A stretch of 64,000 bases of DNA from Phyto melanocephala (lineage: Eukaryota; Arthropoda; Insecta; Diptera; Rhinophoridae), in the NCBI GenBank assembly GCA_941918925.1, contig OW799234.1, positions 79,318,543 through 79,382,542 on the forward strand, read 5' to 3'. The notes below the pieces were generated by a model. That model saw only the letters and a list, made by a program, of their open reading frames with translations, was not told where the DNA came from and searched no databases. A program made the translations under genes and the position numbers. Shown piece after piece: positions 43,920-52,705 of this stretch (position 1 is the first letter of the stretch; each line of letters starts with the position of its first letter).

Positions 43920-44170
43920 GATTTCAATTTATTACGAATTAGCTAAATTTTGAATTAATTATTTTCACAAAAAAAAAAAAAAATTTAATGAAATTTGAAT
44001 CAATTCAAATAAATTGGCAAAAATGAATTTGCAAAATGAATTGAAATTCATTTCCAATTCATTTGAATTGAATTTACTTTGAACTAATTGAAATGAGTTA
44101 GAAAAAATGAATCGCAAATCATTTAAAATTCATTTGAATTAATTCAAATGAACTCGAAAAATTAATTTGC
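43920..44170. repeat. AATTCA/TGAATT-rich degenerate repeat
   Basis: At least a dozen AATTCA, AAATGAATT and TTGAATTGAA units in both orientations over 250 bp, so the strand can fold on itself at many registers. No coding signal. Confidence 0.6.
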
Positions 44171-44640
44171 TACTAGATTTAATATTTAAGGTTATACGAG
44201 CTTTTGATTTATTATTTTAGATTTTTGCTATTTTTGATTCTAAATTTTTACATAGTTTACCATACTCCACTGGTCAAGCCCTTACATTTCATACCAAAAT
44301 TGTGGGGTTAAAAGCGTAATTATTATGTTTTACTAATATATGTATATGTTTTGCGAACGCCGTAATGAATTCTAGTTTATTATATTTTGCTAGTTAAGCC
44401 TATGTCACTCTTCTATGCTATCGAGAATCTGAAGAATCGGGATTCGCTTGTAAATTTTACAAAAAACACCAAAGTAGTTGTAATATTTGTGTTTATATAT
44501 TTGTTAGCTTCCGAGAGCACGGCTAATATTTTGATGTGTTAATCGTGTCCTAAAATTAGTTAGGATTTTTAGTAACTTAAAACATTTAAATGTTTCGTAT
44601 TTTTAAAAAATCTTTGTCCAAATTTTTTTTCTGTTAGCCC
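44171..44640. other. AT-rich DNA, nothing recognised
   Basis: No coding signal or bounded repeat. Confidence 0.45.
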
Positions 44641-44960
44641 CAGAAGCATGTGATATCTACACTTATTATGAATTTTATATAAAAATTATACTTGGGCTGA
44701 AAATTTTTCTTTGTACTGATAAAAATATGATAGAGCAAACAGAGGCAATCATGTTGATTTGATCTTATCTCATAAAGTTATAAGGCGATTTTAAAAGCGG
44801 GTCATTATCAGATATTTGCACTAGTTTGATACAACATACAGATCTGTGGTACATATTGGGCTTCTAAAAGTTTATTTTAACCAACTCACGGACAGGATAG
44901 ATGGACATACCTACAACACGATTTAAATTGAGCTTTTTTACAGAATAACTTACATATGGT
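44640..44960 (+). repeat. very diverged DINE-1-like remnant
   Basis: CAGAAGCATGTGATATCTAC, TTTTTCTTTGTACTG, CTTATCTCATAAAGTTATA, CACGGACAGGATAGATGGAC appear in the same order as at 30180-30470; ends are lost. Confidence 0.5.
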
Positions 44961-45001
44961 GTAGGTATGGGCTCATTCTAAAAAGAAACGCATGTATTTA
45001 A

Positions 45002-46660
45002 CCTTTATGTCTACAACCACCTACCTGGGTAAGTTTTTCATATTGCATTCGCTATCTGATGAGGTATCGACTTGAAAATTTTAATATGTGCCTAAAATAT
45101 GGGTTTTCAACATCTAATAAAATAATTTAAAAAAAAATATTTTTTTGGAAAAAATTTACAAGAAGTTTTTGAGATCTACCCCTTAACCATACATTCAACT
45201 TACCCGGGTAAGCAAAGAACAATTCAAAAACTTTTTTGATTCATAGTCCAAAAAAATGTGCATAAATATTTAAATGTTTAATTTAAACCAATTCAAGCTC
45301 TATTTTACCATTTTAATATTAATAAAAATTACACATAAAAACAAAAATATTTTAAAATCACAAGTTTCTCTGTATGTACATTGTGTACACATTTATATGT
45401 ATAAATAATTATATTGTTTTTTTGCATCGATTTTTTTCTACATAGATGACAAAAAGTTACATCCTCCGATATATTCCTTGCAGGATTTTCTTGTTAATCT
45501 CCTCTTCTTACACACAGGTAGCAATTTCCTTTGTGCTTTTTTCTACCAGAAGCGTCGCGTTCTTCTTGAACACGTTCTGGTTCAGTAACATTATAAGACT
45601 CTACTGTTTGGCCCAACATGCATTCTATTCCACTGCGAAATAAAAACTGTTTCATAATAAGAAGATTTTCTGAGCGGCTCTGAATTGCGTTCATATCTAA
45701 TTGTGTACTTAAATTTTGAAGATACAGTCTTCTTCGGCTCGTTGAGGACTTAAGACTGGGATTATTCTCCATATAGATGACAAAAGCTGCAGATTCAGCC
45801 ACGTCAATAATATTATAAAAAATGCTAAGGGCCATCTACTTGTTCTCCTCTTTGTCGTATATTCGCACAGACATTTATCCATGTTGTTAACTCCACCTCT
45901 GCTTTTAGTATAATCCAGTATCATTACTGGCTTCTTTTTTTAACCTCCAACCTCGGTATTATAATGAGATGTAGATAGTAGCACAACCGATTTTTTTTTT
46001 TTTGATATATGAGAACATACTTATGTTGGTGCTAAATCCAAAGACGATGTTTCGTTCACTTCCATGAAAACGGTTGCAACACAAATGTTTGACTACTCGT
46101 TCATCTTGATTTTTTTCCCTTTCTTCAGAAGGCGCCAAGCCAGTCTGTCCACTGAGTGGATAAGATGTAAGAGAATCACAAACCCACCAAACATTTATCC
46201 CATATTTGGCAGATTTTGAATGAATATACTGAGTAACTCCTGTTCCACGACGAAAGGGTTAAAGTTGCTCATCAACAGTTATGTGGCCTCTGCCACATAG
46301 TTGTTCTGTAGGTTTCAAATCAGCATCAGAAATATGTCAGATATGGCTGCTGCTTTATCACTTTCTTTACGGTGCTCGCATGAACTACCATTATCAAATC
46401 TGATATAACGGCTAAAAACTAATTTGATTTGCTATCAAATTGTTAACACTCTGCTTTATAGTTCAAACAACCTAGCTGATATAAACAATGGAAATCCCCT
46501 TTTTCTAAGCATACAGAAATACGGATGCAAATCATTCAATTTGATAAGAAAAACAAAAAATAGTGTTTTCATCTGAACAATTTCCCTTGCAAAGTGTACG
46601 ACTTACCCGGGTATGATGGTTGTATGTTTAACGAAAATTTTTTGGTTGTAGACACAAATG
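45002..46660 (-). mobile_element. piggyBac transposon 3
   Basis: TTAA flanks both ends (44998-45001 and 46661-46664). Left end CCTTTATGTCTACAACCA and right end reversed CATTTGTGTCTACAACCA are terminal inverted repeats. Further in lie ACCTGGGTAAG and ACCCGGGTAAG subterminal motifs, with another CTTACCCGGGTAAG at about 45200. The transposase pseudogene is on the minus strand. The element sits at the 3' edge of the Helitron remnant beginning at 46665 and may have cut it. Confidence 0.87.
45450..46400 (-). pseudogene. piggyBac transposase pseudogene 3
   Basis: From the N-terminal side on the minus strand: GHITVDEQL, stop, PFRRGTGVTQYIHSKSAKYG then WWVCDSLTSYPLSG (46290-46130, first catalytic Asp block); a decayed middle with HGSERNIV; then VMILDYTKSRGGVNNMDKCL (45925-45865, the third Asp block, DYTKSRGGVD-type) and EYTTKRRTSRWPLAFF; after a frame change YNIIDVAESAAFVIYMENNP; and a tail with GNCYLCVRRGD (45494-45525), the first CxxC of the cysteine-rich domain, continuing FCHLC at about 45455 in another frame. 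Stops and frameshifts. The 45494-45835 part is open for 113 codons. Confidence 0.85.
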
Positions 46661-46699
46661 TTAAGGCAAATTAGAAATTATATTTATTTATTACTTCAT

Positions 46700-48060
46700 C
46701 TTAAGGCCAGCGTGGTGTAAAAACGCATAAACTTTTTGGTGTGCCAACTCGAGAACAAGCCACATGCAACTGGCCGTGTGAAAAACATGAATTTTCCAAA
46801 ATTAAGCCAGCGGTAGTTAATGATTGGCTTTGTGCCTTGTTGATGCCGCTTGAATTGGAATGGTAAATCATTGAAAATTATCGGAATTTGTGGAATAAGT
46901 ACGCAGAGAAACAAGTCGCTGTAAAAAGTCGGCGGCGGCGGCAAAGTAGAAAATTTTCGGCGGCGGCTCATAGCCGACTAAAGCCGGCTACAAGCCGCCG
47001 GCTTTAAATATATGTATATATTTTTAAAAATATTTAAAGTTATTTATCATAAAACAAGATTTTATTTAAATAAAAAATTTTTTCTTATAAAAAAGGTTTG
47101 ATAATATTTTTGTTGTCATAAACAAACAATTGCATTAATGCATAAGCTTGAGGCGGAAAACGCCTGTTTAGATGATGCTGACGTTACTGGAATTCTAAAA
47201 CAAACGTCAGCAATGTTAGCTAGGTTTGGAATGACCTATCGAAATATAATCTTAAAAATAATTTAGTTTTAATATCATATACAAATCGCCATAATATTTC
47301 CAACATTCCGAAATAGTATTTTCAGAAACTACCACTTTGGACATTTTTTAAATTTTTTTTAGTTAATAATTCAATATAATAAGCAATATCTTTATTAAGT
47401 AATATTGAATAATTTGAATCTTCAGATTCTGATTCCGAGGAAACACTTTCTAAATTAATTTCTTATCTGAAAAAACTTTTTATATATCTTTGGTTCATTT
47501 TTAGCAAGAATAAGGTCATACAAAAAACTGTCTAAATCCTTTTAATAATCATAAAAATATTTAATTGTGTTAATAAACATAAAATGGAAAAATATTTCTT
47601 TATCATCCTAAAATGTTAAAAAAAAGAAATTTAAATCTAAAAAATATCTGTTAAAATGAATGTAAGATATGTTAGCCGGCTACATATTTGAGCCGATTTA
47701 AGCCGAAACAAGTCAGCGGCGGCTTGAACACTCAAAAAAAGTCGGCGGCGGCTCTTAGCCGGCTTTGAGCCGATCGAATGGTTTCTCTGTAAGTACGTCT
47801 TCGCCTTTGAATCTGCCACCGATGATTGTTGCCTCGTTTAAATTTGGTGAACAGTTTTTGATGGTCAATCTGGTTCCGTTGCATAACTTTGGTGCGTTTA
47901 AGTTGCGAATAAGAATTACCGATGATCCAACATTTAATGTTAGTACATTCGATGGCATTCCGGTTGATTGCAAAGAATTCGAAAATTCAGTGGGATAATT
48001 GACGGCTTGTTCTTCATCAATTACTGTGTCGATAAATTTGTATTTTATTTATTTGACGGG
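46700..48060 (-). pseudogene. Helitron Pif1-like helicase C-terminus, interrupted
   Basis: The exon-like block at 48060-47798 reads FIDTVIDEEQAVNYPTEF, then LQSTGMPSNVLTLNVGSSVI, LIRNLNAPKLCNGTRLTIKN and RFKGEDVL; the frame resumes beyond the hAT element (46903 downward) with IPQIPIIFNDLPFQFKR. After a frame change it continues LENSCFSHGQLHVACSRVGT and PKSLCVFTPRWP before a stop near 46700. These are the conserved C-terminal motifs of the Pif1-type helicase in Helitron RepHel proteins (LRNLNPPKLCNGTRL, IPRIPM, FSHGQLYVACSRVG). RepHel nicks and unwinds DNA for rolling-circle transposition. This copy is dead: hAT insertion, loss of the NKSQGQS segment, and frameshift. Confidence 0.85.
46904..47789. 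mobile_element. hAT-superfamily element (886 bp, non-autonomous)
   Basis: CAGAGAAAC at the left and GTTTCTCTG at the right form the inverted ends, and the 8-bp TAAGTACG is duplicated on both sides (46896-46903 and 47790-47797). Both features fit hAT. Removing the element and one duplication restores the helicase frame across GEDVL/IPQIP. Just inside both ends are clusters of GTCGGCGGCGGC and AGCCGGCT, GC-rich subterminal repeats of the type bound by hAT transposases. A few residues on the minus strand (SESEDSNYSILLNKDI) may be leftover coding sequence, but no transposase domain is recognisable. Confidence 0.9.
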
Positions 48061-48498
48061 CAGTTTCAATTGAATTTCTTCATTGAGCTGTCAATATTTT
48101 CTGTAAAGAAACCGAAAGCTCGAATTTTTGAACGCAACATTGCGAAAGTTTCAAAATTTTGTTATTGGATCATTATTAACAAAGGTTTTGTGTAAATATC
48201 TTCGGAAGTACATATCCGACTTTAGAGTTTTATATCTCGTTTTGAAAAACATGACAACGGCTTTATAAAAAATAAAAAAAAAAAACAAAATAAATATATA
48301 TACCAATGACATAGGTGGTGCAATATTAAAATTGGATTTTGCCACGCTCCTCCACCCGCAGACCGAGAATAAAAACTCAGACTTTCCATTGTCACCCGCC
48401 TAAATATTCTGAAGATTTCCTGAAAATTTCATCAAAATCGGTATAGCCGTTTTGGAGTCCATACGATACATACATACATTCTGTTTTATATATATAGA

Positions 48499-50695
48499 AG
48501 ATGGATTTAGTTAGACAAAAATAGATTGCATCACGAATTCGGGTATCTGGTAAAAATGGGTTAAGACTTTGCATAAAATTTAAATAAAATCAAATAAGTT
48601 TCTCTACTGGGAATCAATTTCTTATTGGTACTGAAGTAATAATCAATACAAATTTGTGAACCAAAATAACCAACGTCAGGCCTCGTTGACTTTTAAAACT
48701 TCTGTTATTTCAATTGCTATCTTAAAATATCAAAAATTGTCAATATCATATGGTATATGGTCATAGAAATGTTAAATAGAAAATCCTGTTTTCAAAAAAG
48801 GTATATAAAAAATGAATACTTGTTTTTCTTTGTGCCCCTTAAAAGAACCCATAGATTTTATTGTTGGTTTTCTTTATATTTTTTAAAACTTAATGTTTAC
48901 AAAAAAACCCCTTCAATATTAAAGGGGATTAAGCAGAAGTCACAAAAAAAGTTTACTCGAACTTGTAGGTGCTGTTTTTGTATTTAAAGGAGAAACAAAC
49001 AACTTTATTCAAAAAGTAAAAACGTGCTTATCTAGGCTACGTTATTGTTCGTCGGCATTAGTATAGAAATATTAAAATGCTTGAGTGGATTTCAGGCAAC
49101 AAAACAAATGGGAACTGTTAATTTGAAAAGTGACAGCCATTCTTAAGTTCTTTTGACAAAGGTTAGAGTTAAAAACTTTTGTTTATGACAACACTTATAT
49201 AAATATATAAATCTAACATATGATTTATGACAGCATTTCTGATACATGTTTTTGATTTTTTTTAATTTAAAAAAACATTAATTTTTATCTACATTTATTG
49301 TTAATTCTTTGTAAACAAATTTATACACAATGGATTTTTTTTTGTGACAATCTGAATACATAGTTGTTATTGTAATTAATGTTTGACAACTTGAACTGAA
49401 TTGTTTAATTGTAACAACTATTCTAGTTTTTAAATGTTGTTTAAGAATATTTACATTTTATCATGAGCAATCTTTGATTACAAGTACAAGTGGTAAATAA
49501 TTATAAACATCCTATTTAACAATATCCAGTCTTGAATTTTTACATGTTTTTAAAATATTTAAAATTCAACATACAATATACACACTAACAAATTTGTCTT
49601 ATCATTTAAGCAGTGCGGACTTCTTTCTCTTATAATGCTGCATAAATGCTTGCATTGTTTGCTTAAAAAAATCATACAATGTCCCAGCAAAAAATCGAAA
49701 ATTACATTAGGAAAAAATAACCATATTAAATCATTATATGTTTTTGGTTTTAAGGGCTGTTTTCCAAAACACACGCTTTTTTTCCGTAAGTAATTATAAA
49801 CTCTTTCAGCACGTAACCCATAAAATGCTTATCATGTATTCGATACCAAAACGAATATCGACAATAATGGTAATGCATTAGGATCAGAGTATATTGTGAA
49901 AGTTTCAAAGGATGCCTTTTGGAAGAAGTTGTTTTCTCTTACCTTAAAGCGACATACGTTTAAGAAAACATCTAAACTTTCTACATTATAATTAACATTA
50001 AGTAAAGGAATTAAAATTAAATTAAAAAAATAATTATTTTGGTATAATGCCCTCACTGGCAAAGCTAAAAATTTGTCTGTGGGTGTCAAAATCTTTAAAT
50101 ACTTTTTCTTTCAAAATCTTAAACGTAGTTGAGTTTATATGTATATTAAGTTAAAATCGTTAATTTTTGCAAATTCTGTGGGAAACAAAAGCAATTCATT
50201 CATAGCACCCCCTGAATGGACTCGTTACATTCCTTGTAAATATACTAGAATTTATCGCTGGGATAATGAATGAAATACAAAATTTATTTTGTAAATATAA
50301 ACATAATAAATTATAATTGGAAAAATCAAAAGTCTCAAGAAATATTAAACTTAATTATACTACTACACTACTACGAATTAGTATAAAAGCTTTTCTTAGT
50401 TTTAAAATTCATAAGAAAAGTCCTAGAAAATAAAAAACTAGAGAAATTAAATCGCTGAACATCGCTGAAATTTTGGCAAGAAGTTCTGATTTTCATATAA
50501 AATTTATTTTTGTTGAGATTGATAAGTCTTTCACAATTATTTCAGATAATAATGTTAAATGTGAGCACATACATTCTCTATACAATGGTTCTACTCATGA
50601 CTATGTTTACTCTTTTGGATAAAATTCATCCAAATCAAGCTCGTATCGTAAAGCTGTCGTCGCTGAAGACACAAGTGCGGGCCACTACTTAATAA
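48499..50695. other. 2.2 kb AT-rich DNA, nothing recognised
   Basis: Only chance-length open frames and A/T runs. Confidence 0.5.
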
Positions 50696-50699
50696 ACTT

Positions 50700-50920
50700 A
50701 GGAAAGAGAAGTGGTGCAACAATTAAAGCCAGCACCCTATCAACTGCGTCTTGTGTTAGATAAATGGTCTGAGAATGAAATGGGAGTCATATCACTTGAG
50801 GCTCATTTCTTGCTCAACGGCTATATAAGCAAGAAGAATTGTCCGTTTGAAAGAGAGCGCAATCCGCACGAGACTATTAAAACTCCATTACATCTAGAAA
50901 AAATCACTATTTAGCGCAGT
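50700..50920 (+). pseudogene. mariner transposase fragment
   Basis: The open stretch 50711-50914 reads VQQLKPAPYQLRLVLDKWSE (linker before the catalytic core) and then LEAHFLLNGYISKKNCPF and NPHETIKTPLHLEKITI, the first-Asp block in which the usual SDEAHF is changed to SLEAHF, so the catalytic Asp is lost. It stops at 50912, where VWC would follow. Same subfamily as 28585-28995. The upstream frame at 50510-50690 may be its N-terminus but shows no convincing motif. Confidence 0.7.
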
Positions 50921-50924
50921 TAAC

Positions 50925-51745
50925 ATGTTAAATGCGTCACTAGATAACTTGTCTTTAAATCCGAAACGATACTTAAATTACCGTTAAATTAACAACTAAT
51001 AGATGGACAAAAGCCTACGGCGTACAGAAAACAAAATTAAAAATGTTTTGCTGAACGGCTTTTAAAATAAAAAAATCCTTTTTTTTTATAAATCTTTAAT
51101 CTGAAAAATCTAACAAGAGCTGAATTAAAATATGGCTAAAAATAGACTTAAAGAAATTATTAGTAAAGCAGTTTTTTTCGACTTGTTTTACTTTAAAAAT
51201 TTTTCTCTTTAGAATTTTAAGCTATTGAAGTGTAAAGGTAAAACGATTATTTTTCATTTATTTATATATTATGTTCAAGTTTTTTGTTAAAATACAAATG
51301 CATGTATTAAAAATATCACCAAATTTTCTATTATCTAATTCTTCATAATATTTTGTTTTACAAATCTGTTACTATAAACATATGAAGTATTTTAAATACA
51401 TTTAAAACGTTTTTTGGTTGCTAATGTCATACAAATAATTTTTCCTGCGGTTATGCTGATTTAAACCTGATAATGTACAACACAGCCAAATGGAACACAC
51501 ATGTTTGACTTTTTTTTTAATATGTATTAGCGTTTGTTTACAAAACAATCAAACAAACAAAAAAACAAAACATAAATAAATCAGTTGTTTCTAAAAGTTT
51601 TTTTCTAGCTCTCACTTTATTTCGAGAGATTTTGTTTGTCCTAAACAACATTACACGTATAAATTTCGTTTTATTGCCAAAAAAAAAGTGCCCAGACAGA
51701 ATAATAAAAAAAAAAGAATATTGCTGCGCGCCTTTTATATGCATA
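50925..51745. other. AT-rich DNA, nothing recognised
   Basis: No coding signal or bounded repeat before the Helitron end. Confidence 0.5.
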
Positions 51746-52449
51746 CTAGCCAATCCCGGCGCGCGTTGCTACGCCCCTTCATGAATTTTAATCGCATTTT
51801 AAATTTTAATCGAATATCAAGTGCAAGGATAAAAACTATAACTTTTTCTGTATGAGCGTGGCACTGCCAACTTTTCTAATTACGAAACTGTATAGTCATG
51901 ACAACTTAATATGTGTGCAAAGTTTCAGAAAAATCGGTCCAGTGCAAGTACCTTAAAATGATACCTTTTTTTCATGGGCGTGGCACTGCCCACTTTTCTA
52001 ATGACGAAAGTGTAAAGTCATGACAGCTCAATATGTTTGCAAAGTTTCAGAAAATTCGGTCCAGTGCAAGTAGCTAAAACTGATAACTAATTTTTTATGG
52101 GCGTGGCCCCGCCCACTTTTTCAATCACGAAATTATAAAGCCATGACAGCTCAATATGTGTGCAAAGTTTCAGAAAAATCGGTCCAGTGCAAGTACCTCA
52201 AAATTAAAACTTTTTTAGGGGCGTGGCCCCGCCCACTTTTCTTATCACGAAATTATTTAGTCATGACAGCTCGATATGTGTGCAAAGTTTCAGAAAAATC
52301 GGTCAAGTGCAAGTAGCTAAAACTGATAACTAATTTTTTATGGGCGTGACTCCGCCCACTTTTTTTCACCCATAAACACTCCCTGGTATGTGTACAACAA
52401 CTTACCAAAGTTTGAGCCCGATCGGTTTTACAGTTTCGGAGTCTATAGC

Positions 52450-52480
<31 letters not shown>
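51746..52480 (-). mobile_element. Helitron H2, 3' part (continues at 55871-55916)
   Basis: Minus-strand Helitron of the H1 type. Its 3' end CTAG is at 51746-51749, with the GGCGCGCGTTGCTACGCC hairpin 12 bp inside. The tandem units with GTGGCCCCGCCCAC and CTCAATATGTGTGCAAAGTT follow. The (CA)n tract at 52453-52480 is where the R1-clade LINE is inserted; the remainder (more CA, then AGAGTTTCACTTTTATATA) is found at 55871-55916. Confidence 0.85.
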
Positions 52481-52481
52481 T

Positions 52482-52703
52482 TTTAGATGCCTCGAATTCG
52501 GGCATTTGGCGGTCAAGTGCGGAAATGCTATGGATAGATCGAAGATGTGCAGGAGATGCGGTAAGGAAGGGCACATGGCTAAGACATGTGAGGAAAATCC
52601 CGTATGCATGTTCTGCAAGAACAGTAATACAGGCGACTCAGCCCACATTGCTGGAAGCAGTAGATGTCCGGTATTCAGGAGAGCTCTCGAAACTAGGAAA
52701 TAA
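52482..52703 (+). CDS. ORF1 (gag) C-terminus with CCHC zinc knuckles, 5'-truncated
   Basis: The frame has no start of its own: it enters at the truncation point with FRCLEFGHLAVKC, the end of a first CCHC knuckle, followed by DRSKMCRRCGKEGHMAKTCE (C-x2-C-x4-H-x4-C, second knuckle) and NPVCMFC...GDSAHIAGSSRC (a third, variant knuckle). It ends RRALETRK with TAA at 52701-52703. ORF1 proteins of this group bind the element's RNA and bring it to the target. Two bases separate its stop from the ORF2 ATG at 52706, which suggests translational coupling, as in other R1-clade elements. The N-terminal three quarters are absent. Confidence 0.85.
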   Translation, partial: FRCLEFGHLAVKCGNAMDRSKMCRRCGKEGHMAKTCEENPVCMFCKNSNTGDSAHIAGSSRCPVFRRALETRK

Positions 52704-52705
52704 AT

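Larger units (their letters stand above)
46665..48498 (-). mobile_element. Helitron remnant with helicase (H5), split by a hAT element
   Basis: The 5' end on the minus strand is TCTATATATATAAAACAG at 48498, followed by a TTTTGGAGTCCATACG-type leader and CGGTATAGCCG. Downstream lies the C-terminal part of a Helitron helicase, interrupted at 46904-47789 by a hAT element. The Rep domain and most of the helicase are deleted. The 3' terminus (hairpin and CTAG) was not found before the piggyBac at 46660; it may have been lost or lie beyond that insertion. Confidence 0.72.
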
